Shown here piece after piece: positions 53,538-61,542 of a stretch of 64,000 nt of DNA. The notes beneath the pieces were generated by a model, which was not told where the DNA came from, searched no databases, and saw nothing but the letters and a program-made list of their open reading frames with translations. Every line of letters starts with the position of its first letter. Within the stretch, counting starts at the first letter, position 1. The translations under genes and the position numbers were made by a program. The stretch spans positions 2,852,001-2,916,000 of the forward strand of contig NZ_LT629781.1 of the NCBI RefSeq assembly GCF_900105685.1, read 5' to 3'. The stretch is from Verrucomicrobium sp. GAS474. GTDB lineage: Bacteria > Verrucomicrobiota > Verrucomicrobiia > Methylacidiphilales > GAS474.

Positions 53538-54324
53538 ATGAAAGAGCAGCAGTGGAAGGCTCTATTGCTGGGTGAACTGAGAAAAGCGATAGGCCAACTC
53601 AGCCCCGCCCTTTCCAAGTCTCTCTCCCAAAAGACACGCGACGTTCGCATCCATGAAGCACGGAGATCGATTAAAAAGCTGCGCTCCGCTCTCCGCCTGC
53701 TCCGAGATACCCTTCCTGCGGAGATTCTTCAGCAAATCATCCAGTCCTTGCGCAAAGCGGCACAATCCCTCAGCCCCCTGCGGGATCAAAGAGCACTTCA
53801 TAAGACCCTACTGGAAGTGGCACGAAGTGTGGGGTATTCAGCCTCCATCCCCCCCTCCCCCTACTTCCTTCCGGCGCCTGATCTCAGATGCTCTACGCAA
53901 CCTAAGGATAGTCGAGAGATGCTGGGGACAGCTTGTTTGGAAAAAGGTTGATCGGAAGCTCGTGAAGCGCGGCCTAAAACGGCTCTATCGCCGCTGGAAA
54001 CGAGCACTGACCCGGGCCGAGTTGAAACGCTCCGACATCCGTCTTCACATCTGGAGAAAGCGCACCAAGGATCTCGCCTATGCCCTGCACCTGCTTGGCC
54101 TCAGGAACTCAAAGCTCGAAGAAAAGGCTCTTCAATTGGAGAACCATCTCGGCAACGATCACGACTTGGCGCTCTTGCAGAAAACAGCCTCTTTCCGTTC
54201 GGAAAGTAAGATCCTACGCCGCTTCACCCGAGAAGCACGCCGCGAACACCAGGAGAAGGCGTTCCGCCTCGGTCACCGCCTCCTCTACGATTCCCCAAAG
54301 CACTTTATTCGCCACTTGGCATAG
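53538..54324 (+). pseudogene. CHAD-domain protein, frameshift in a C-tract
   Basis: The 5' frame encodes the first half of a CHAD domain (VRIHEARRSIKKLRSALRLL) and runs to a stop at 53951. The second half (LHIWRKRTKDLAYALHLL and HDLALLQ) is in the next frame, ending at 54324. The frames meet at a C7-T-C5 tract (53849-53861), where a one-base change gives SIPPSPTSFRRLISD. CHAD domains are basic helical and bind polyphosphate. The tract could be phase-variable, a true mutation or a sequencing error. Confidence 0.72.
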
Positions 54325-54376
54325 CCCAAAGCTCGGAGCGCCCTTTCGGACGCCCCAAGACGAAGCAATAAAGGCT

Positions 54377-54931
54377 CTACGCTTTAAGCTGACACTCTTC
54401 GACACCGACGGGAGGGATTGTATAATCTTGGGCTCCCTCCGGACTGGTACGCTTGATCGTTGCACGGGCGAGCGTCGCATCTCCCTCCGTACCGTGAGCG
54501 ATCACGATAAAATTGCCCGCCTTCAGCGCTGTCTCGTATTGCACGATGCTGTCCTTAGGTATGCCCATTCCCACCAAGCCGGCCCCAATGGCACTCAGAC
54601 CGCCCACAACCAAAGCTCCCTCCAACGCGCCGACGATGCAATTGACAAGCGGTCCCGCTACGAGCATCGGTCCGATGCCTGGAACAAAAAAGAAAGCAGA
54701 CCCGAGCAGCAGGCCCCAAATGCCGCCCCAAAAGGCTCCCGTCTTGCCCCAGAATCTCATGCGGTCGCCGATGTTGTAATAACCAACGACGTGTTCCTCC
54801 GTTTGATAATCTTTTCCCACGATCGACAGCTTCTTCATGTCGATGCCCGCATGCTGAAGTTCCTTGACGGCAGCTTCGGCTTCGACATGGGACTTATAAA
54901 TCGCCACCACAGCGTTGCAATTCGATTTCAT
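54377..54931 (-). CDS. General-stress-protein-17M-like protein
   Basis: This 184-residue protein has an N-terminal YflT/GSP17M-like ferredoxin-type fold (AVVAIYKSHVEAEAAVKELQ and KLSIVGKDY). A central glycine-zipper membrane pair follows (FWGGIWGLLLGSAFFFV, GALEGALVVGGLSAIGAGL), and then a C-terminal domain. Such proteins are induced by general stress. It lies 30 bp after the SYLF gene and is likely in the same unit. Confidence 0.75.
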   Translation of the reverse strand: MKSNCNAVVAIYKSHVEAEAAVKELQHAGIDMKKLSIVGKDYQTEEHVVGYYNIGDRMRFWGKTGAFWGGIWGLLLGSAFFFVPGIGPMLVAGPLVNCIVGALEGALVVGGLSAIGAGLVGMGIPKDSIVQYETALKAGNFIVIAHGTEGDATLARATIKRTSPEGAQDYTIPPVGVEECQLKA

Positions 54932-54960
54932 ATTTGAAAAGTGATGATGTGGCTTCGCCT

Positions 54961-55647
54961 CTACGCCTTACCATCGAGGAGCAAGTACAGGCGATCTGTC
55001 GATGCAGGTGACTTGATCGTACCGTTCAGAATATCCTTGATGCGCACATCATTCCCATAGGCTGCTCGGTTGATGCTGTTCTTGCGCTCAATCGACGTGC
55101 CACCCAAGGTCGCGCCACCAAAGACACCGGCCGAGTCCTTATAAACAACGATCTCTGTTTTCTCGAGATCCGCCGTCGATGCCTTTGCCGTTGCCGTATC
55201 GGATCCGGCCGTGCCGCTAGCGGTTGCGTTCAGACGGGTCTTGCCATGGCTCGTGAACTGCCTGACGGCATGATCCGTGTTCAAGATGACGATATAGCGG
55301 GCTTCAGTAAAACCGATCTGAGCGCCAATGCTTGCCCCGCTGACATTGAAGGCGGAGGGAGCCGTCCAGGAACGGAGCTTCATATCACCAAGACGCGCCA
55401 CAACGATTCCTTCTCCTCCCAACCCACCGATCCCCAAGCCCGCCTTGGTCACGGTGAAAATGGCCACTCCCTTCGCATGAGCATATAAGGAGGCCGGAAT
55501 GGGATCAGCAGAGTCCTGTTTCTGATCGAGAATCTGGATTGCAGATTGAATCCGTTCTTTCATGTCTGCGGCTTGGACGAACGCAGTTTGAGAAAACAGG
55601 AAAGCCATCGATCCTACGGCTAGGATTTTTGTGAGTTTTTTAATCAT
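54961..55647 (-). CDS. Secreted SYLF-domain (Ysc84-like) lipid-binding protein
   Basis: This 228-residue protein has a Sec signal peptide (residues 1 to about 26, ending in VQAAD). The SYLF blocks follow: YAHAKGVAIFTVTKAGLGIG, GEGIVVARL and GASIGAQIGFTEARYIVIL. SYLF proteins bind lipids. An island palindrome lies 35 bp upstream with a TATTTT -10 in register. Confidence 0.85.
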   Translation of the reverse strand: MIKKLTKILAVGSMAFLFSQTAFVQAADMKERIQSAIQILDQKQDSADPIPASLYAHAKGVAIFTVTKAGLGIGGLGGEGIVVARLGDMKLRSWTAPSAFNVSGASIGAQIGFTEARYIVILNTDHAVRQFTSHGKTRLNATASGTAGSDTATAKASTADLEKTEIVVYKDSAGVFGGATLGGTSIERKNSINRAAYGNDVRIKDILNGTIKSPASTDRLYLLLDGKA

Positions 55648-55653
55648 GCGCTC

Positions 55654-55699
55654 AAAATAAGACGAGACGATGTTGATTCCTATGGGGTGTGTACCCCAC
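55654..55699 (-). promoter_or_regulatory. Island palindrome, site 6, and -10 of the SYLF gene
   Basis: ATGGGGT-GTGT-ACCCCAC (55682-55699) is centred at 55690.5. On the minus strand TATTTT (55659-55654) is 31.5 bp from that centre. The start codon follows after six bases. Confidence 0.7.
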
Positions 55700-55768
55700 C
55701 GGCAAAATGCAATCCGACCTCAAAGTATTCCGTCTACGGTTCTCAGCTAGCGCGGCGCACCTCTTCGG

Positions 55769-55811
55769 TAGGGTAACACCCTATGGCATCGGTCCCGTCG
55801 TGTACTAGGTT
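55769..55811 (+). promoter_or_regulatory. Island palindrome, site 7, and -10 ahead of the YqjE-like gene
   Basis: TAGGGT-AAC-ACCCTA (55769-55783) is a perfect six-base palindrome centred at 55776. TAGGTT (55806-55811) lies 30 bp downstream. The start codon at 55909 leaves a leader of about 90 bases. Confidence 0.62.
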
Positions 55812-55908
55812 AGGATCAGGCCAGCGACACAACCGTCTCAAGGTAGTCGCACTCAACCAGGGCATTTCAGCACAGCACGTACTGTTTAAAAGCACGCACC
55901 ATAGCCCC

Positions 55909-56229
55909 ATGAAAGCAAAAGCAACTCACCCTCCGCTTGCGGATAGTTCCCAGGATGACCGCGAGCGTTTTCTCCACCTTACTCTTTTGGCATTGGGTGT
56001 CGCAGTCTTCGGTTTGCTCGCCGCCATGACCTTGACGGCATCCATCGTGGTCTTGCTATGGAACCACTCCCCCGCCGGGGTTCTTGTGACCTTGAGCGGT
56101 TTGTATGGGATAACAGGGGCTTACTTCTTTCGACGTCTCATTGGGCTTCTGCGCACCTGTCGATCACTTTGCCCCTCATTGGATCAGGCAAAAAGCAGTC
56201 CTGGCCACACGGTCAAGAACCTCGCGTAA
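55909..56229 (+). CDS. YqjE/holin-X-like small membrane protein
   Basis: This 106-residue protein has two membrane helices (LTLLALGVAVFGLLAAMTL and the IVVLLWNHSPAGVLVTLSGL region), with charged ends. It resembles the YqjE/phage-holin-X family in layout. I use the ATG at 55909, since the 42 extra codons upstream have no family match. The function is unknown. Confidence 0.55.
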   Translation: MKAKATHPPLADSSQDDRERFLHLTLLALGVAVFGLLAAMTLTASIVVLLWNHSPAGVLVTLSGLYGITGAYFFRRLIGLLRTCRSLCPSLDQAKSSPGHTVKNLA

Positions 56230-56248
56230 AAAGCCTGCTTCGTTTCGC

Positions 56249-56294
56249 ATGGGGTTAACACCCCATACGCCTGCGAACTCTCTCCGGCTAGACT
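56249..56294 (+). promoter_or_regulatory. Island palindrome, site 8, and -10 of the oxidoreductase gene
   Basis: ATGGGGT-TAAC-ACCCCAT (56249-56266) is perfect. GGCTAGACT contains the possible -10 TAGACT (56289-56294), 31.5 bp from the centre and five bases before the ATG at 56300. This is the same arrangement as at dps. Confidence 0.72.
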
Positions 56295-56299
56295 GACGC

Positions 56300-57304
56300 A
56301 TGTCGAAAACTACAAGCCGCGAGATCCAATTGGCCTCCCGTCCCAAGGGAGTCCCAACTGCCGATAATTTCACGCTCGCGCAGGTAGAGTTAAAGCCCCT
56401 TAAAGAAGAGGAGGTTCTCGTCCGCAATCTTTACATGTCGGTCGATCCCTACATGCGGGGACGGATGAACGAGGGAAAATCGTATGCAACGCCGTTCCAG
56501 TTGGGCCAGCCACTCGAAGGCGGGGCTATCGGCGAGGTCGTGGAGTCTCTTTCCGGACAATTCAAGCCAGGCGACATCGTTCTTTCCAATTTCGGCTGGA
56601 GAGAACTCTTTGTTGCTTCAGCCAAGGATCTGCAACCGGTCAGTCGCGAGATTCAACCGCTTTCGACTTGGCTCGGTGCCTTGGGGATGACGGGCATGAC
56701 CGCGTGGGCCGGACTGAACCTGGTAGGAGTCAAAGCCGGGGATATCGTTTTTATTTCGGGAGCAGCGGGAGCCGTCGGCAGTATCGCGGGACAAATCGCA
56801 AAACTGCGGGGATGCCGGGTTATCGGCTCGGTCGGTTCGGTTGAAAAGGTGATGTTTCTACGGGATGAGTGCCGCTTCGATATCGCTTTCGATTACCACA
56901 TTGCCCCCGTCCTCGAGCAGTTGAGCCTTGAGGCTCCCGACGGCATCGATGTCTATTTCGATAACGTGGGAGGTGAAGCGCTCGAAGCCGCACTCTCGGT
57001 TTTGCGCGTTCACGGTCGCATCATCGCCTGCGGAGGAATCTCGGGTTACAACGAGGAAAAGCTACGGCCCGGCCCTTCCAATCTTTTCAATATCACCTCC
57101 AAACGACTTACGATGAAAGGGTTCATCGTTACCGATTGGCTCGGCTATCGAGCCGAGTTTGAAAAGGAAGTGGGCGGCTATTTCCGCGCTGGAGAACTAA
57201 AGAGCCGGGAAACCGTCGTCGAAGGGCTCGACAAAGCTGTGAATGCCTTCCTTGGCCTCTTTGAAGGCAAGAACATCGGCAAGATGATTGTGAAGCTAGC
57301 TTGA
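56300..57304 (+). CDS. NADP-dependent oxidoreductase, CurA-like (MDR superfamily)
   Basis: This 334-residue protein has the zinc-free MDR fold: an N-terminal GroES-like domain with NLYMSVDPYMRGRM and a Rossmann domain with ISGAAGAVGSIAGQIAKLRG. Further C-terminal blocks are VYFDNVGGEALE and MKGFIVTDW. This is the quinone-reductase or 2-alkenal/curcumin reductase group. It probably reduces reactive enones using NADPH. It is followed after 14 bp by the ABC ATPase gene. Confidence 0.88.
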   Translation: MSKTTSREIQLASRPKGVPTADNFTLAQVELKPLKEEEVLVRNLYMSVDPYMRGRMNEGKSYATPFQLGQPLEGGAIGEVVESLSGQFKPGDIVLSNFGWRELFVASAKDLQPVSREIQPLSTWLGALGMTGMTAWAGLNLVGVKAGDIVFISGAAGAVGSIAGQIAKLRGCRVIGSVGSVEKVMFLRDECRFDIAFDYHIAPVLEQLSLEAPDGIDVYFDNVGGEALEAALSVLRVHGRIIACGGISGYNEEKLRPGPSNLFNITSKRLTMKGFIVTDWLGYRAEFEKEVGGYFRAGELKSRETVVEGLDKAVNAFLGLFEGKNIGKMIVKLA

Positions 57305-57318
57305 GCCCAGGATACCCC

Positions 57319-58119
57319 ATGAGTGACATCGTTCTCGAGATCAAGGCCCTCACTCGTCACTTCGGTGTCTTTACGGCTGTCGATGCCCTGACCCTTTCGG
57401 TCAACGCCGGGGAGGTCTTCGGCTTGCTCGGCTCCAACGGGGCTGGCAAAACCACCACAATCAAGATGCTCACCACGCTGTTGCGCCCCTCCTCGGGTGA
57501 CGCACTGGTGGCCGGCTGCTCGATCACGACCCAGGCGCTCGGCGTCCGCCGCGCCATCGGCTATGTGCCGCAGGCTGTTTCCGTCGATGGATCGCTCACC
57601 GGGTATGAGAATCTTCTTATCTTCTCGAAACTTTATGAAATCCCGCACGGCGAGCAGCAGGCGCGTATCCGCGAGGCCCTGGAATTCATGGGTCTGACAT
57701 CCGATAGCGACCGTCTCGTCAGCGAATACTCGGGGGGCATGATCCGTCGGCTTGAGATAGCCCAGGCAACACTCCATCGACCGAGGGTCCTTTTCCTCGA
57801 TGAACCGACCGTCGGACTCGACCCAATCGCACGCGACGCCGTTTGGAAGCACCTCGTCGATCTGAGAGCCAATTATGGAACGACCTTGTTCTTTACCACC
57901 CACTACCTGGAGGAGGCGGAAAGCCATTGCGATCGGATCGCGATCATGAATCGCGGTAAGGTGGCTGCGCTAGGAACCTGTAAGGAACTCGAGACGGCCC
58001 TGGGAGGCAGCCATACCCTGAGTGAAGTTTTCGTCCACTATGCGGGCGAGTCCCTTTACTCCGGGGGTACCCTTCGATCAGTCTCTTCCGAACGTGCCGC
58101 AGCCCAGCGCCTTGGCTGA
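57319..58119 (+). CDS. DrrA-type ABC transporter ATPase
   Basis: This 266-residue protein has Walker A GSNGAGKTT, signature YSGGMIRRLEIA and Walker B VLFLDEPTVGLDP. A DrrA-type C-terminal region follows (VFVHYAGESL). I use the ATG at 57319, because the conserved domain begins there. It supplies energy to the permease encoded nine bases downstream. The substrate may be a drug or lipid. Confidence 0.88.
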   Translation: MSDIVLEIKALTRHFGVFTAVDALTLSVNAGEVFGLLGSNGAGKTTTIKMLTTLLRPSSGDALVAGCSITTQALGVRRAIGYVPQAVSVDGSLTGYENLLIFSKLYEIPHGEQQARIREALEFMGLTSDSDRLVSEYSGGMIRRLEIAQATLHRPRVLFLDEPTVGLDPIARDAVWKHLVDLRANYGTTLFFTTHYLEEAESHCDRIAIMNRGKVAALGTCKELETALGGSHTLSEVFVHYAGESLYSGGTLRSVSSERAAAQRLG

Positions 58120-58128
58120 TTCAATGAA

Positions 58129-58923
58129 ATGAGCACCACTTCCATCCATCCCGTCATCGGTTTCATAGACAAAACGTTTGTCATCGCCGAATTCGAATTA
58201 CGCAAGCTACGCCACGACTTCACCGAACTGATCACGAGGGCTCTCCAGCCCGCTCTGTGGATGCTCATTTTCGGGCAGGTCTTCGCCCGCGGTGGAGCGA
58301 TCAATACGGGCAATGTTCCCTATCTCGACTTCATCGCCCCGGGCATCCTGGCTCAAAGCGTTCTCTTCGTAGCCATCTTTTACGGCGTCAACGTCATCTG
58401 GGAGCGCGACCTCGGTATCGTGCAGAAGTTCCTCGCCAGCCCTACCCCACGGGCGGCCTTGGTGCTGGGCAAAGGGTTGTCCGCAGGAATCCGGTCCCTG
58501 TCGCAAACACTGGTCGTCTACGGTCTCTCGCTGTTTCTAGGGGTGAAGCTGAATTGGAGCCCCCTCGCCCTCTTCAACGTCCTGACGATTGTCATCCTTG
58601 CAGCCACCCTGTTCTCGACGTTTTCACTCATCATCGCGTGCATCGTGAAGACGCGCGAACGCTTCATGGGCGTAGGCCAAGTGCTCACCATGCCGCTATT
58701 TTTTGCAAGCAACGCGATCTACCCGACCTCCATCATGCCGGAGTGGTTGAAGACCGTTTCCCACCTTAATCCCCTCACCTATGTCGTCGATGCCCTGCGA
58801 ACGTTCATGCTCGCTGACAGCACTAGCGCGTTCGGCCTGGGATTCGACTACGCCGTCATCTTGCTGACGACCGCCATCCTGGTGGTGATTGGAGCCCGAC
58901 TGTACCCCCGTCTTGCTTCGTAA
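58129..58923 (+). CDS. DrrB-type ABC-2 permease
   Basis: This 264-residue permease has six hydrophobic segments and the ABC-2 signature region (LKTVSHLNPLTYVVDALRTFM). It pairs with the DrrA-like ATPase to form an exporter. Confidence 0.88.
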   Translation: MSTTSIHPVIGFIDKTFVIAEFELRKLRHDFTELITRALQPALWMLIFGQVFARGGAINTGNVPYLDFIAPGILAQSVLFVAIFYGVNVIWERDLGIVQKFLASPTPRAALVLGKGLSAGIRSLSQTLVVYGLSLFLGVKLNWSPLALFNVLTIVILAATLFSTFSLIIACIVKTRERFMGVGQVLTMPLFFASNAIYPTSIMPEWLKTVSHLNPLTYVVDALRTFMLADSTSAFGLGFDYAVILLTTAILVVIGARLYPRLAS

Positions 58924-58959
58924 AGTGAAGTAAAGACAGGGCCGTTCTACCCCCCGGGG

Positions 58960-58974
58960 TAGGGTTACACCCTA
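58960..58974. promoter_or_regulatory. Island palindrome, site 9, upstream of the BON gene
   Basis: TAGGGT-TAC-ACCCTA is a perfect palindrome. It lies 158 bp upstream of the BON start. A -10 in the usual register is not evident (a TATAGG lies at 58990, 23 bp away), so the promoter here may use another spacing. Confidence 0.55.
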
Positions 58975-59131
58975 TAGCTAAGATCCGGATATAGGAGTCA
59001 ACTCCTCCTGTCATGAAAAGCAGGTGACTGCTCCGCTGCGCGTTCCCTCCGTTTCCAATCATTCGTGAAAGCAGAGAAGAGAACAGCATGACTCGACAAT
59101 CAACAACACGAGCAAAGGGATATCCAACGAT

Positions 59132-59815
59132 ATGAACGCTATTTTAGAGAAAAGTGATGCGGAATTGAAGAGAGACGTGCTGGACGAGCTTATGTATGAG
59201 CCGAGCGTCAAGATGACCGACATCGGCGTCCTGGTGAAGAATGGCGCGGTGACGCTCACCGGCTTCGTCGAGAGCTACGGTGAGAAATCGAATGCCGTGC
59301 GCGCGGCCAAGCGGGTCGGTGGAGTGAACGCCATCGCCGACGACATCGTAGTCAAACTGCCCGACCTGCACAATCGCACCGACGGAGAGGTCGCCGCTGC
59401 CGCAGCCAATCAACTCCAGTACTCCACCACGATCCCCACAGGAGCCGTCCAGGTAATCGTTCGTGAAGGCTTGGTCACCTTGGAGGGTCAAGTGGAATGG
59501 GGCTACCAGCGGGACGCCGCAGAAGGTGCTGTCAAATTTCTGACAGGCGTCACGGGTGTGAACAATTTCATCCACGTCAAACCCAAGCTGGCCGCAGGGG
59601 ATGTCAAATCGGCCATTGAATCGGCCTTCGAACGGAGCGCCCTTTTGGACGCCAAGAAGATCGAGGTGGTGACCGTGAACAACAAGGTGACACTCCGAGG
59701 CAAAGTTCGAAGCTATGCCGAATTGGATGAAGCCGCGCGAGCCGCTTGGTCGGCGGCGGGAGTCTTCGAGGTAGATAATCAGCTCAAGGTCGAGTGGGCT
59801 TGGCTTTCCACCTAA
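59132..59815 (+). CDS. Triple BON-domain protein
   Basis: This 227-residue protein consists of three BON domains (residues about 12-75, 82-145 and 150-218), each with the VKNGAVTLTGFVESY-type strand pair. It has no signal peptide, unlike OsmY. BON proteins bind membranes or protect under osmotic stress. It is first in a run with OYE, RpiB, phosphoglucomutase and phosphorylase. Confidence 0.87.
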   Translation: MNAILEKSDAELKRDVLDELMYEPSVKMTDIGVLVKNGAVTLTGFVESYGEKSNAVRAAKRVGGVNAIADDIVVKLPDLHNRTDGEVAAAAANQLQYSTTIPTGAVQVIVREGLVTLEGQVEWGYQRDAAEGAVKFLTGVTGVNNFIHVKPKLAAGDVKSAIESAFERSALLDAKKIEVVTVNNKVTLRGKVRSYAELDEAARAAWSAAGVFEVDNQLKVEWAWLST

Positions 59816-59883
59816 TCACAACGAATTGACCGCCCTCAACGAGAAGAAACGAGAGTGGAATTCAGAACTTCGATCCAAATGAA

Positions 59884-60990
59884 ATGATGAATGCTCCGAC
59901 TCTTTTTACTCCGCTGCGTCTGGGGGCGGTTGAGATGCCGAATCGCTTGCTCATGGCCCCCCTTACACGGATGCGTGCGGGCCCTGGCAGGATGCCGACC
60001 CTCTCGATGGCCGAGTACTACACTCAGCGGGCGAAAGCCGGCCTCATCGTCTCCGAGGCCACGGCTATTTCCCAACAGGGAACAGGCTGCCCCAATACGC
60101 CCGGCATCTACACCGATGGGCAGATCGCAGGCTGGGAGGGCGTGGTGAAGTCCGTTCACATGGCGGGCGGCCGGATTTTTCTTCAGCTCTGGCATATGGG
60201 GCGGATATCCCATCCCTCCTTCCAACCGGAGGGAGGCCTGCCGGTCGCCCCCAGCGCCATCGCCCCACAGTCGGGCCAGGCCCTCACGGAAAGCGGCTTG
60301 CAGTCTTACGTCACACCGCGCGCGCTCGAAACCAAAGAGTTGCCCGGAATTGTCGCGCAATATGCCGCTGCGGCCAAGAACGCCTGGAGAGCCGGATTCG
60401 ATGGGGTGGAGATCCATAATGCCAACGGATACCTGCTCGATCAGTTCCTTCGTGATGGCACGAATCACCGCGAAGACGAATACGGTGGTTCGGTCGAGAA
60501 CCGTTCCCGACTCACTCTGGAAGTCACCGAAGCCGTGACGAAGATTTGGGGTGCCGATCGCGTGGGCATTCGCTTTTCGCCTGGAGGCGTGTTCAACGAC
60601 ATGCGGGATTCGGACCCGTTGGCCACGTTCAGCCATGTGCTGCACGAACTAAATCGCTTCGGCCTCGCCTACGCACATCTGATCGTCTCGACTGAAGAGG
60701 ACATTCGGCATGGTGCGGTGCCGGTCCCCCTGGCCACGCTCCGGAAAGAGTTCCACGGGCCGTTGATCATCGCCAACGGCTTCACCCGCATGACGGCGAC
60801 GCAAGCCCTGTTGGAAGGCGTCGCCGACGCCGTCGCCTTCGGTCGGCTGTTTATTGCGAACCCCGATTTACCTCATCGCTTTCAACTGAATGCTCCGTTG
60901 AATTCGCCCGATGAATCGACTTTTTATGGAGGAACGGAAAAGGGATACACCGACTATCCCGCGCTGAACCTCGAATTCGTTCAAAAATAA
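59884..60990 (+). CDS. Old Yellow Enzyme-family alkene reductase
   Basis: This 368-residue TIM-barrel flavoprotein begins TLFTPLRLGAVEMPNRLLMAP. It has the substrate-binding H-N-A-N (in EIHNANGYLLDQFL) and the phosphate-binding end (NGFTRMTATQALL, then VAFGRLFIANPDL). It reduces alpha,beta-unsaturated compounds with NADPH, as NemA does. The ATG pair at 59884 and 59887 makes the exact start uncertain by one residue. Confidence 0.9.
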   Translation: MMNAPTLFTPLRLGAVEMPNRLLMAPLTRMRAGPGRMPTLSMAEYYTQRAKAGLIVSEATAISQQGTGCPNTPGIYTDGQIAGWEGVVKSVHMAGGRIFLQLWHMGRISHPSFQPEGGLPVAPSAIAPQSGQALTESGLQSYVTPRALETKELPGIVAQYAAAAKNAWRAGFDGVEIHNANGYLLDQFLRDGTNHREDEYGGSVENRSRLTLEVTEAVTKIWGADRVGIRFSPGGVFNDMRDSDPLATFSHVLHELNRFGLAYAHLIVSTEEDIRHGAVPVPLATLRKEFHGPLIIANGFTRMTATQALLEGVADAVAFGRLFIANPDLPHRFQLNAPLNSPDESTFYGGTEKGYTDYPALNLEFVQK

Positions 60991-61046
60991 GTCGGAGTCA
61001 GTTTGAAAATCGGGCTGAACCGGAACTTGCATCCCCACCACAGAAT

Positions 61047-61532
61047 ATGCCCGATATCCCGCCCCCTCATGCCAAGACACCGAAATTCATCGGCATGGCC
61101 ACCGACCACGCCGGTTACGAATTGAAAGAGCATCTGAAGGGCAAGTTGTGCGAAGCCGGTTATGAGGTGATCGATTTTGGGGTTCTGAAGCCCAAACCCG
61201 ACGACGACTATCCCGATTTCGTGGTGCCGCTGGCCCACGTTCTATCCCGGGGAGAGGTCGACCGCGGTATCGCCATCTGTGGAAGCGGCGTCGGGGCATC
61301 GGTCGCCGCGAACAAAGTGGCAGGCGTGCGGGCTTGCCTGATTCACGAAGTCTTTTCGGCACACCAGGGCGTGGAGGACGACGATCTCAACATGCTCTGC
61401 CTTGGAGGACTCGTGGTAGGTCACTCACTCGCCTGGGATTTGGTTCAAAGCTTTCTCGCAGCCCGATTCAGCGGTGAGGAACGTCATCGCCGTCGGCTAG
61501 CCAAGGTTGCAGATCTGGAACGAAAGCCATGA
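61047..61532 (+). CDS. rpiB: Ribose-5-phosphate isomerase B (RpiB/LacAB family)
   Basis: This 161-residue protein has the RpiB/LacAB motifs: ATDHAGYELKEHL, DDDYPDFV, and GIAICGSGVGASVAANKV with the catalytic cysteine. It interconverts ribose- and ribulose-5-phosphate. It lies 56 bp after the OYE gene. Confidence 0.88.
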   Translation: MPDIPPPHAKTPKFIGMATDHAGYELKEHLKGKLCEAGYEVIDFGVLKPKPDDDYPDFVVPLAHVLSRGEVDRGIAICGSGVGASVAANKVAGVRACLIHEVFSAHQGVEDDDLNMLCLGGLVVGHSLAWDLVQSFLAARFSGEERHRRRLAKVADLERKP

Positions 61533-61542
61533 CCTCCCCGAC

